From the NCBI GenBank assembly GCA_964625465.1, contig CAZVFD010000001.1, forward strand, positions 62,001-126,000: a DNA stretch of 64,000 nucleotides. The letters are read 5' to 3'. Below are positions 54,292 to 62,695 of this stretch, one piece after another. Source of the DNA: CAZLFQ01 sp964625465. GTDB taxonomy: Bacteria > Pseudomonadota > Alphaproteobacteria > Rickettsiales > Midichloriaceae. Each line of letters begins with the position of its first letter. The first letter of the stretch is position 1. The notes beneath the pieces were generated by a model. The model saw only the letters and a program-made list of their open reading frames with translations, ran no database searches and was not told where the DNA came from. A program made the translations under genes and the position numbers.

Positions 54292-54969
54292 ATGAAAGCA
54301 TTAAAAGAATTGCGAAGCTTAGCATCTCCTATAGCCGCAGAAGGTGCTAAGAGATTTTTTAAAACTGGTAAAGGGCAGTATGCTGAGCATGATAAATTCT
54401 TAGGCGTTTCTATTCCGCAAGTTCGAACAGTAGCAAAAAATTACTATCATTTAGAATTAGATGAAATAGAGAGCATATTGTTGTCTAAATATAACGAAGA
54501 GCGCTTTTTAGCTTTAGTCCTGCTCGTAAAAAAATATGAAAATTCTCCCAAGGTAGTCTTTGATTTTTATATTAAAAATTTAGGTCATATAAACAATTGG
54601 AACTTAGTTGATGTCTCGGCACATTTTATTGTTGGTAGGCACTTATTAAATTCAGACAAAAGCTTTTTACTGACTTTAGCTAAATCTAAAAACATGTGGC
54701 ATAGGCGGGTTGCAATTGTAGCAACGTGGTATTATATTAGAAATAATCAGCATGATTGGACCATAAAACTTGCTGAAATATTATTAAATGATACTCATGA
54801 TTTAATGCATAAAGCAACGGGCTGGATGTTACGTGAAGTTGGCAAGAAAGATGAAAAAGTGCTTATAGACTTCCTCGAAATTCATTCTAAGAAAATGCCA
54901 AGAACTATGCTTAGGTATGCAATTGAGAGATTGGATAAGAAAGATAAGACAAGATTTTTGGGGCATTGA
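54292..54969 (+). CDS. AlkD-like DNA glycosylase
   Basis: A 225-residue protein of HEAT-like helical pairs, with KFLGVSIPQVRTVAKNY (about 38-54), NWNLVDVSAHFIVG (about 103-116) and the RRVAIVATWYYIR segment, KATGWMLREVGKK. These match AlkD, which removes alkylated bases from DNA without base flipping. It runs into the next gene with the stop directly before its ATG. Confidence 0.9.
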   Translation: MKALKELRSLASPIAAEGAKRFFKTGKGQYAEHDKFLGVSIPQVRTVAKNYYHLELDEIESILLSKYNEERFLALVLLVKKYENSPKVVFDFYIKNLGHINNWNLVDVSAHFIVGRHLLNSDKSFLLTLAKSKNMWHRRVAIVATWYYIRNNQHDWTIKLAEILLNDTHDLMHKATGWMLREVGKKDEKVLIDFLEIHSKKMPRTMLRYAIERLDKKDKTRFLGH

Positions 54970-55371
54970 ATGAAGAGTTATAAGTGTTTTATATTTCATT
55001 GTAAAGCTCCATTAAAATGTGGGTTTATAGGATCAATTGCTATATATGGAAATGGATATGACTCAGCGAAACATATTCTAAATGAGTTGCATTCTAAAGG
55101 AATTGGAAATTCTGTAGTGCAAGGGTTTTCTCTTGAAGCTTGGCAGGGTGTCAGAACACCTAGAAAGATGGAAAAGTTTAATACAAGTAGTCCGCAAATA
55201 TATTATCTATCTCACTCAGATCAACGTGCTTTTACACTTGATGGTGTGGATTATGAAGGCAACGGTTATAGTATTGAAATAAAGTTTTTCAATCAAAGGG
55301 TGATGAACGCATTCTTACAAGAACTTTCCAAAATGAGCAGTATAAAAGAGACCTTAGTAAGCAAAAGTTAG
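54970..55371 (+). CDS. Unknown protein coupled to the AlkD-like gene
   Basis: A 133-residue protein starting MKSYKCFIFHCKAP immediately after the AlkD-like stop codon. No signal peptide, no recognised domain; several aromatic and Gly-rich turns (GFIGSIAIYGNGYDS). Co-translation suggests it works with the glycosylase, but nothing more can be said. Confidence 0.5.
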   Translation: MKSYKCFIFHCKAPLKCGFIGSIAIYGNGYDSAKHILNELHSKGIGNSVVQGFSLEAWQGVRTPRKMEKFNTSSPQIYYLSHSDQRAFTLDGVDYEGNGYSIEIKFFNQRVMNAFLQELSKMSSIKETLVSKS

Positions 55372-55423
55372 AATATAATCTTGGATTGTAAAAAAAAACC
55401 GTTCTTTACCTATTAAAATATGG

Positions 55424-55499
55424 ATCCCGAAATAAATTCGGGATGACGTGGAGAAGGTCGTAAACTATGTACCATGTCATGCTGAATTTAGTTCAGCAT
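55424..55499. repeat. REP-like palindromic units
   Basis: Unit 1: ATCCCGAA (55424-55431) and TTCGGGAT (55437-55444), followed by GAC. Unit 2: GTC then ATGCTGAA (55479-55486) and TTCAGCAT (55492-55499). These are the same kind of hairpins as at 14062-14120, here in outward order. The next structured repeat starts 17 nt later. Confidence 0.75.
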
Positions 55500-55515
55500 C
55501 TAAAGAAAGAGGTTT

Positions 55516-55710
55516 GGTTTGCCTTTGGCAAACCATCTTTGGTGTAATGAAAGTACTTGTTCCTTTCCTCGACCCTTCCCACTACGTACTTTCATTACTA
55601 TAGCGCCTGCGGCGCGCACCCCCTTTTTTAGATAAGCACTATCGACAGGTGAAGAGACACAAATGAATTTTTCATAAACCTTCCCCGACAAAAAAATTCA
55701 AAATTCATTT
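55516..55710 (+). repeat. Structured repeat element, copy B
   Basis: Second copy of the element at 8954-9145, in a 432-bp gene-free stretch (55372-55803). GGTTTGCC-TTT-GGCAAACC (55516-55534); perfect 13-bp arms GTAATGAAAGTAC (55544-55556) and GTACTTTCATTAC (55586-55598); GCGCC-TGC-GGCGC (55603-55615); C/T-run; AAATGAATTTT (55661-55671) and AAAATTCATTT (55700-55710). The loop of hairpin 2 differs from copy A by three substitutions and one indel. A 63-codon minus-strand frame here is not credible as a gene. Confidence 0.8.
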
Positions 55711-55803
55711 GCTGGTTCTTTTATGAAAGATGATGCCTAATCCAGATTTCATACTTGTGCAGATCAAGTGATTTGGAGCTGAGAATAGGCTAGTTGAACA
55801 TTA

Positions 55804-57345
55804 TCAAAATTTCTCCCGTCCTTTTATTTTTTTTAGGGATTCTTGCATCTTAATTCTCACTGCATGTGTTTCTTCAGGTTTAGGCTCTCCTTTAGGCCAT
55901 TTAGGTTCCTTAAGTTCATCACCTATGGCAACTGGTGAGGTGTCGCCCCCCACATTTGTATTTGGGTTGTCAAAACGATCTAAAATTTTACCAGTTTGAT
56001 CAACTTTGTAGATGAATCTTATGCTACTTGGGTGTAATTGGTTTACTATTACTTCATTGGTTTTGTCATAACTAGAGCAATACAAAGTTCCAACTACTCT
56101 TTGTTGATTTGCGCTAATATATGCAACCAAGACGTATCCTGCAGCGTTTGTGCTGCTTAAAGAAGTGGAAGCTTTAGCTGCGTACAATGCCGCTTGGTCA
56201 ATCTTTAAAGAAGTAAAAGGGCCACGAACTTCATAATCTTCCAATCCTGGCACATATGATTTATCTCTTGTTCCTGAAGTAGTCATAGTAAAAAGTGCAT
56301 TACCTCGATCTCCTAGAGATTTAAAGCCGAATCTAAAAAGATTTTTCATATAATCATCATTCAAGGCTCCGTCAATTCCTCTGTAGACTTTTATATCTAG
56401 GCCTGAAGTTGTATATCTGGTATAGCTCATTATTTTCTTTGCCCAATCTTCATCGATACGTAACAGTATTTTGCTTATTGACCCAAGATCATTAGAATTA
56501 ACATTCTGGCCACTTAAATAAGATTCAGCAATCTTGTTACATATTTCTGCTACACTGGGTTTTTTCTTCCAATCAATTACGCACCCTCTTTCCTTGATGA
56601 GTTCTACCAAGGCTTTATACTTGTTCTCATCTGTGTTTTTCTCAATGCCGTATTCTATGGCTTTTGTTATAAGCTCTAATGCTGTTTTATTCGATCTGTA
56701 ACCGTTCTTGTACAGTAAATCTGCAAGTTGAAATTTGCCTTGGCATATTTGCCATTCAAACGCATTCATTCCATACTTGTTCAATACTGGTACTTTCGGC
56801 AATATCCCAAGATCTATTATTTTTGCTAGTACATTTATACTGTTTGTATTGTGAACAACCGTATTATCTAGATCATCTACTCTAATATCGCATAATTTGT
56901 TGAGTACGCCTTTGTCATGTAACATTCTGAAAACTAGCTGTTCACCATCTTCTGAAATCATATCCGCACTTGGTCCCATAGCTAAACAAGCTGCGAGTTG
57001 CTCAGGAGGCAGGTGTTTTGCCAGTATTTCTATGTATTTAGGGCGATTCAAAATGGTTCGTAAGGAAGGGGCTAAATCAATCGATATATTATGGTCTGCT
57101 AACCACTTAATTAACTCAATATTTTCCTGATATGGTATGAAAAAAGTCCCTAGTTTTGCACCTTTGTCAAAAAGTAGGTCAGCTACTTGAAATAGACCTT
57201 TTTCAAGAGCCATTTTAATGAATGGTGTACCAGATAATTTGATATTAGGATCACCTCCGTTCTCAAGGTAACTTTTGACACTATCTATATCACCTTCCTT
57301 GATTGCAAGTTCAAGCTTCCTTTCTTTATCTCTCTGTTCCTTCAT
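55804..57345 (-). CDS. Ankyrin-repeat protein with C-terminal ADP-ribosyltransferase-like domain
   Basis: A 513-residue protein with no signal peptide. The first half (about 10-220) has ankyrin-like helix pairs (LELAIKEGDIDSVKSYLENGGDPN; FQVADLLFDKGAKL; MNAFEWQICQGKFQLADLLYKNGY). From about 317 there is a cholera-toxin-like ART pattern: KVYRG (R322), PFTSLKIDQAALYAA (S379), GYVLVAYI and NEVIV (E431) then IRFIYKV. That is the R-S-E order, though the Ser motif is degenerate. It may modify host proteins as an effector; activity is not proven. A charged tail (about 475-513) could be a secretion signal. Confidence 0.62.
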   Translation of the reverse strand: MKEQRDKERKLELAIKEGDIDSVKSYLENGGDPNIKLSGTPFIKMALEKGLFQVADLLFDKGAKLGTFFIPYQENIELIKWLADHNISIDLAPSLRTILNRPKYIEILAKHLPPEQLAACLAMGPSADMISEDGEQLVFRMLHDKGVLNKLCDIRVDDLDNTVVHNTNSINVLAKIIDLGILPKVPVLNKYGMNAFEWQICQGKFQLADLLYKNGYRSNKTALELITKAIEYGIEKNTDENKYKALVELIKERGCVIDWKKKPSVAEICNKIAESYLSGQNVNSNDLGSISKILLRIDEDWAKKIMSYTRYTTSGLDIKVYRGIDGALNDDYMKNLFRFGFKSLGDRGNALFTMTTSGTRDKSYVPGLEDYEVRGPFTSLKIDQAALYAAKASTSLSSTNAAGYVLVAYISANQQRVVGTLYCSSYDKTNEVIVNQLHPSSIRFIYKVDQTGKILDRFDNPNTNVGGDTSPVAIGDELKEPKWPKGEPKPEETHAVRIKMQESLKKIKGREKF

Positions 57346-57370
57346 AACCTATACCCCATCCCACTCAACT

Positions 57371-57407
57371 GCAGTATAGCATTTTTGGCATAAAACTGCA
57401 ATACTGC
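57371..57407. promoter_or_regulatory. Inverted repeat upstream of the ankyrin/ART gene
   Basis: GCAGTAT (57371-57377) and ATACTGC (57401-57407), 26-62 bp upstream of the start codon, with a third GCAGTAT near 57431. It could be an operator. The gap to the ABC-F gene otherwise shows nothing. Confidence 0.3.
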
Positions 57408-57504
57408 TCAGATTTATTTGAGGTTGGGGCAGTATATTGACTATGTTGCTTTGGAAGCTAGATCATTCGTTGAGGCAATATGCAGTTCAGTAAATAATTC
57501 CTGC

Positions 57505-59304
57505 TCAATTCAATAACTGACTTTCTATCTCGATCAGTCTTTCTAGGTTTTGCTCTATAGCCTTTTTCTTTTTAACAAGGTCTTTGGAAAGATCGCTGAA
57601 TAATTCAGGATCCTCAGCATATAGTTGGGGGTCAGATAGCTGCAACTCTATAGCTTCAACTTCAGACTCTAGTTCGCTAATTTTAATTGGCAAATTATCT
57701 AACTCCCATTGAAGTTTGAAAGAGATTTTTTGTGTTTTCTTAACCTCCACTTGCTCTTCAGTAGCTACTTTTTTAATTGGCTTTTTAACTTCAGGCTTTA
57801 AGGCTCTAACATAGTCGCTATAGCCACCTACGCACTCATCTATATTTGCATTGCCGTGGAATACTAGAGTCTTGGTAACTAGTTTATCCAAGAAATCTCT
57901 ATCATGACTCACTATAATCAGCGTTCCTTCGTAATCAGCTAGTATATCTTGAATCATATCTAGTGTATCCATGTCGAGATCATTTGTTGGCTCATCTAGA
58001 ATCAATACGCTGCCTGGATCTGCCAAAGCCTTGGCAAGTAATAGTCTATTCTGCTGTCCACCTGAAAGAAATGCAACTTTGTCGCGAATTTCTTTTGGAT
58101 CAAACATGAATTTTTTCAGATATGCTACGACATGCATGTACCTATCGCCAACCTTAACTTGATCCCCGCCAGTAGGGCATAATGTTTTCCACAAAGTGTC
58201 TTCAGGATCTAAAATAGATCTCTTTTGGTCAAAGTAAGTTATAGTAATGCTTTTACCGAGTTTTATCCTGCCCGAATCTGGCTCCAAATCTCCTACAAGC
58301 AATTTAAGAAAGGTGGTTTTGCCAGAGCCATTTGCCCCAACGATGCCTATTTTATCGCCGCGCATTACGCGAATTGACATTCCTTCTATGATCTTTAAAT
58401 CACCCAATGAAAATGATGCATCGTTAAATTCTGCCACTAGCTTGGAAGAAAGTGAAGGTGCTAGCGGATCTAGCGATATTCTGTCATTAAGTTTTTTTAT
58501 TTTTGCTCGGCCTGCTGCAAGTTTTTCTCGCATTGCGTACAAGTCTTTTAATCTTTTTTGATTACGTTTCCTGCGGGCAGTTACACCTTGGATTTTCCAT
58601 ACTTCCTCATCCCGAAGTCTACGTGCTAGATTGTCAAGCTCTTTTTGCTCTTGCTCCAGAATCGCAACTGACCACTCGTCAAAATGCTCATATCCTTTAT
58701 CTAGAATTTTGAATTTACTTCTATCTAACCAACAAATCTTGTTTGATATATTTCTTAAAAATGTGCGATCATGGCTTATACATAAAACTGATCCTTTAAA
58801 CCTTCTAAGATAATCTTCCAACCACTCAATTGATGTTATATCAAGATGGTTGGTTGGTTCATCGAGCAATAATAAGTCTGGCTCTTCTATCAAGGCTCTT
58901 GCTATCGAAGCTCTTCTTAATTGTCCTCCTGATAGCTCGTCCATAAATTGCTCTTTCTTTAAATCCAGGGGATCTAAAACCATGTCAACAAGATAAAATT
59001 TGGATTCGGTTCTATCTTCCGGATCCAAGCCTTCTAAAACGAAATCGAATATAGTCTGGTGTTTTCCATATTTCGTTTGTTGAGGTAAGTAGCTAATTCT
59101 TAGATTTGGTGACTGCCAAATGTCGCCTTTATCTTTTAGGATCTCTCCACAAATTAACTTTAGCAATGTGGACTTGCCTTCGCCATTTTTTCCAACTATA
59201 CAGATTTTATCTCCATTGTAGATGTGAAGAGACACATCATCAAACAGGACTTTTTTTCCGAAAGCCAGAGATATATCATTTAAACTTAATATAGGTGACG
59301 ACAT
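57505..59304 (-). CDS. ABC-F family ATPase (Uup-like)
   Basis: A 599-residue soluble protein with two ABC domains: Walker A GKNGEGKST (about 37-45) and GANGSGKTT (about 341-349), LSGGQ-type signatures (ELSGGQLRRASIARAL; FLSGGQQNRLLLAKAL), Walker B LLLLDEPTNHLD and VLILDEPTNDLD, and a C-terminal coiled coil (about 525-595) as in Uup. Members act on ribosomes or DNA, not as transporters. It is monocistronic. Confidence 0.92.
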   Translation of the reverse strand: MSSPILSLNDISLAFGKKVLFDDVSLHIYNGDKICIVGKNGEGKSTLLKLICGEILKDKGDIWQSPNLRISYLPQQTKYGKHQTIFDFVLEGLDPEDRTESKFYLVDMVLDPLDLKKEQFMDELSGGQLRRASIARALIEEPDLLLLDEPTNHLDITSIEWLEDYLRRFKGSVLCISHDRTFLRNISNKICWLDRSKFKILDKGYEHFDEWSVAILEQEQKELDNLARRLRDEEVWKIQGVTARRKRNQKRLKDLYAMREKLAAGRAKIKKLNDRISLDPLAPSLSSKLVAEFNDASFSLGDLKIIEGMSIRVMRGDKIGIVGANGSGKTTFLKLLVGDLEPDSGRIKLGKSITITYFDQKRSILDPEDTLWKTLCPTGGDQVKVGDRYMHVVAYLKKFMFDPKEIRDKVAFLSGGQQNRLLLAKALADPGSVLILDEPTNDLDMDTLDMIQDILADYEGTLIIVSHDRDFLDKLVTKTLVFHGNANIDECVGGYSDYVRALKPEVKKPIKKVATEEQVEVKKTQKISFKLQWELDNLPIKISELESEVEAIELQLSDPQLYAEDPELFSDLSKDLVKKKKAIEQNLERLIEIESQLLN

Positions 59305-59438
59305 TCTCGATAAAATAAGTTAAGTAGATGCAAACCTAGCATAAATAGCCATTTTTAGCTAGCATTACGATTTTAACTTAACCCTTGTTTATAACTTTAC
59401 ATATAACTACATAGATTATATTCTGAGAAGACATATAT

Positions 59439-60653
59439 ATGACTAGAAAGAAAGTGAGATATTGCCTTTTATTGATTGTTTTTTTAATAACTGCTACATC
59501 TGGAGATGACGCCAATGCTCGTCGTCGAGTAAGGCAAAATCATAATTATGATTTTACTACTAGTCAGCGGTATGCTTCGCTCGTGGTGAATGCAAAAACT
59601 GGGGATGTAGTCTATCAGAAAGAAGCAGATAAACAGCTTTATCCTGCGTCATTAACGAAAATGATGACTCTTTACCTTGCGTTTGATGCAATTTCCAGTG
59701 GAGAGCTGGCATTGAATCAGCTATTGCCAGTGTCTCATAAAGCTTCAATGATGCCAAAAACAAAGCTAGGTCTAAAACCAGGCCAAACGATCATGGTCCG
59801 TGATGCCGTATTAGGGTTAATCATCCACTCTGCTAACGATGCATCTGTCGTGCTTGCTGAGGCTCTCGCTGGGACGGAAGCCAATTTCGCTAACAGAATG
59901 ACAGAAGTTGCCCATCAGCTTGGAATGACTGACACAGTCTTTAAAAATGCAAGTGGTTTACCAGATTCTGAACAAGTTACAACCGCCTATGATATGGCTA
60001 AATTAGCAATAGCATTAAGAAGAGATCACCCTAGGTTTTACCCGCTTTTCTCGCGTAAATCTTTCAAGTTTCGTGGCTCTATTATTTCTAGCCATAATCG
60101 TGTGCTAGATAGATACGAATGGGCTGATGGAATTAAAACTGGCTACACGCAATCTTCAGGCTTTAATCTAGTAACATCTACTTCCCGCCCCGATGGTAAG
60201 CTTGTTGGTGTGGTGTTGGGTGGACCTTCTGCCGCTGCTCGGGATAATCACATGATTCAATTGTTAGAATATGGTTATAGTAAAGTAGGTAAAACACAAG
60301 TTGCTAAAGTAGAGTCAGACAAGCTTGGGATAAATAAAAAATTTCCGCCATCTACTGTGGTGCAAAGCCCTAGTGCATTTGATGTTATAGATATTAATAG
60401 CCAAAAATATGTTAGCTCTGATATAGCTTTAGATGACCCATTTGCCTTTGCTGAAGCGGATAGTGACTTGGTCTCTGCAGAAGTGCCTAGAACAATTAAA
60501 GAAACAGCGCAGAAGCTAATCAGCAAGCCCTCCGAGCAGGCTACAAAGTTAATTAAAGTTGCCAAAAAGGTGGGTAAAAAAGCTGCAGCAAGTAAAGTTG
60601 CAAAAAGCAAGCTAGCTCAGAGCAAGCGTAAATTCAGACAAAAAGCTGTCTAA
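59439..60653 (+). CDS. D-alanyl-D-alanine carboxypeptidase (DacF/PBP6-like)
   Basis: A 404-residue serine peptidase with a signal peptide (about 1-27), catalytic SLTK (about 70-73), SAND (about 125-128) and KTGYT (about 223-227). The C-terminal ends in a basic Lys-rich tail (about 340-404) rather than an amphipathic membrane helix. It trims peptidoglycan stem peptides, so the organism is expected to have a cell wall or a remnant of one. Confidence 0.93.
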   Translation: MTRKKVRYCLLLIVFLITATSGDDANARRRVRQNHNYDFTTSQRYASLVVNAKTGDVVYQKEADKQLYPASLTKMMTLYLAFDAISSGELALNQLLPVSHKASMMPKTKLGLKPGQTIMVRDAVLGLIIHSANDASVVLAEALAGTEANFANRMTEVAHQLGMTDTVFKNASGLPDSEQVTTAYDMAKLAIALRRDHPRFYPLFSRKSFKFRGSIISSHNRVLDRYEWADGIKTGYTQSSGFNLVTSTSRPDGKLVGVVLGGPSAAARDNHMIQLLEYGYSKVGKTQVAKVESDKLGINKKFPPSTVVQSPSAFDVIDINSQKYVSSDIALDDPFAFAEADSDLVSAEVPRTIKETAQKLISKPSEQATKLIKVAKKVGKKAAASKVAKSKLAQSKRKFRQKAV

Positions 60654-60671
60654 GAAAGCAGAAAACTCGTT

Positions 60672-61391
60672 ATGACACCTAGATTATTCGTTGAAGAAAA
60701 ACTTACTCAGGATTCTGAGCTTAGGCTTAATAAAAATCACTCAAACTACCTATGTAAAGTTCTTAGGCTAGATGTTGGCAAGGAAGTGTTGATTTTTAAT
60801 GGTGTTGATGGGGAGTGGGGTTGTAAAATTACTGAAGCTAATACTAAATCGGCTGCTGTAATAGTGGTAAAATTAGTTAGGCCTCAACTTTCAACTCGAA
60901 AACTTTCTTTGATATTTGCTCCAACAAAAAATGTTAATTCAACGTACATAGTTGAGAAGGCAACAGAACTTGGCGTAACTGATATCTATCCAGTAATTAC
61001 TCAAAGAACTATTGTAAAGAAAGTGAATCACGAAAAGCTTACTCACTCTGCAATTGAGGCATCTGAGCAGTGCGAAAGATTAGATGTTCCTACGATTCAT
61101 CCTATTAATTCTCTAAAAAACCTAGTAGACAATCTACCCATAAGTGAGCAAATGATTTTTTGTGATGAATCCAAGAAAGGGATTCCTATTGCAAAGCTTC
61201 ATAAGGCTAAATCATCTCATTCAATTTTGATTGGCCCAGAAGGTGGATTTACGGATGAAGAGCGTTCATTTTTAAATAGCAATGACAAGTGTGTCGCCGT
61301 TCATTTAGGTGTACGTATACTCAGAGCAGATACTGCAGCAATTGCCGGACTTGGAGCCTATCAGTCTATTCTTGGTGATTGGAATGACTAG
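60672..61391 (+). CDS. rsmE: 16S rRNA m3U1498 methyltransferase RsmE
   Basis: A 239-residue SPOUT methyltransferase with the N-terminal PUA-like part (HSNYLCKVLRLDVGKEV), FAPTKNVNSTYIVEKATELGV, SEQCERLDVP, IGPEGGFTDEE (about 191-201) and LGVRILRADTAAIAGL. It methylates U1498 of 16S rRNA. The stop overlaps gshA by 8 nt. Confidence 0.95.
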   Translation: MTPRLFVEEKLTQDSELRLNKNHSNYLCKVLRLDVGKEVLIFNGVDGEWGCKITEANTKSAAVIVVKLVRPQLSTRKLSLIFAPTKNVNSTYIVEKATELGVTDIYPVITQRTIVKKVNHEKLTHSAIEASEQCERLDVPTIHPINSLKNLVDNLPISEQMIFCDESKKGIPIAKLHKAKSSHSILIGPEGGFTDEERSFLNSNDKCVAVHLGVRILRADTAAIAGLGAYQSILGDWND

Positions 61392-62547
61392 TAATTATAC
61401 CCAGCTTAATGCTCTTGTTACAGCTAATGAGCAAAGAATTATTGAATGGATTGAGGCCGAATATAACTCGCAGCCAAAACCTATATATACTTCTGTCGAT
61501 ATAAGAAATGCTGGCTTTAAAATTGCACATGTTGATACGAATCTTTTTCCATCTGGGTTTAATAACATATCTGCTGAGTCTAAGCCAATAGCTGTAAAGT
61601 TGTTTAAGCAATATCTGTCGACAAATTTTCCAGAGGTAAAAACTATTGCTCTAGTACCAGAGAATTTTACAAGAAACCTAAAATACTTGCAAAACCTTTT
61701 GGTTCTTAAAGAGTTGCTGCAGACTGCTGGATACACCGTTGAGATTGGCTCACCATATGTGGACGAAGTCTATGTTGTGCAAGAGCTAGATTTGCCTATA
61801 TATCCAATCAAAAAGCCTGCAACAAAAATTTTAGTAAATAGCGTTGATATAGATTTAGTGATTTTGAATAATGATCTTACATTAGGTTTGCCAGATATTT
61901 TACAAAATATAAGTATACCAATAATTCCTAATGCCGAATTAGGTTGGCATAAGAGGAGAAAGCAAAATCATTTTCATATTTACAACAGCATTGCTGATAG
62001 ATTTTCAAAAGAATTTGGAATAGATAGTTGGGACATAAAAACCTTTTTTACAAATTGTGAAGGTATAGATTTTCGCCATAAAACAGGATTAACTGCGGTG
62101 GCTGAAAAAGTTGAAGATTTGATAAGAAGTATAAAAAATAAGTATGTTGAAAAAAATATCAGCTCAGAACCTTTCGTATTTATAAAGTCAGATATGGGTA
62201 CGTATGGTATGGGTATAATGATGGTTAGAAGTGGTGATGAAGTTTTGCATATAAATAAAAAACACCGACATACAATGGATGTAATCAAGCACGGTGTACA
62301 CAATACATCGGTGATAATTCAAGAAGGTGTGCCGACTATTGAGAAAGAGGAGCTTCACACATCAGAAACTATGGCTTATTTAATCAACGGTAAGGTATTT
62401 GATCTGGTTAGTAGAATAAATAAAGATAGGGACGATTCGTCAAATCTAAATTCACATGGCATGTATTTCAAAGGAAATATTGCAACAGGTTTTAATATCA
62501 AGACTTGTATTGCTTTACTCGCAACACTTGCAGCTGCCCAAGAATAG
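61384..62547 (+). CDS. gshA: Glutamate-cysteine ligase (proteobacterial GshA type)
   Basis: A 387-residue enzyme from ATG 61384; an upstream alternative start inside rsmE was rejected. It has FKIAHVDTNLFPSGFNN (about 42-58), IPIIPNAELGWHKRRKQNHF (about 180-199) and the ATP-grasp-like FIKSDMGTYGMGIMMV and VIIQEGVPT regions of the short GshA family found in some Alphaproteobacteria. It makes gamma-glutamylcysteine, the first step to glutathione. It is coupled to rsmE. Confidence 0.92.
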   Translation: MTSNYTQLNALVTANEQRIIEWIEAEYNSQPKPIYTSVDIRNAGFKIAHVDTNLFPSGFNNISAESKPIAVKLFKQYLSTNFPEVKTIALVPENFTRNLKYLQNLLVLKELLQTAGYTVEIGSPYVDEVYVVQELDLPIYPIKKPATKILVNSVDIDLVILNNDLTLGLPDILQNISIPIIPNAELGWHKRRKQNHFHIYNSIADRFSKEFGIDSWDIKTFFTNCEGIDFRHKTGLTAVAEKVEDLIRSIKNKYVEKNISSEPFVFIKSDMGTYGMGIMMVRSGDEVLHINKKHRHTMDVIKHGVHNTSVIIQEGVPTIEKEELHTSETMAYLINGKVFDLVSRINKDRDDSSNLNSHGMYFKGNIATGFNIKTCIALLATLAAAQE

Positions 62548-62695
62548 CATGATGATTATCGCGCTTGCACATCTAAACCTAGTGTTGGGGGCTAGTGCGT
62601 GAATAATAAAAATCTACAATGTCTTCAAAAAGTTTTTGCTTTCTAAGATGGTAGCAATTATAAGATGTTGGCAGTAAATGAAATAGGTTTGTTAT

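Noticed and set aside
55500..55691. 63-codon minus-strand frame within repeat copy B
   Set aside because: It lies across the hairpins; copy A read on the same strand has an in-frame stop in the best-conserved part, so conservation is at DNA/RNA level, not protein.
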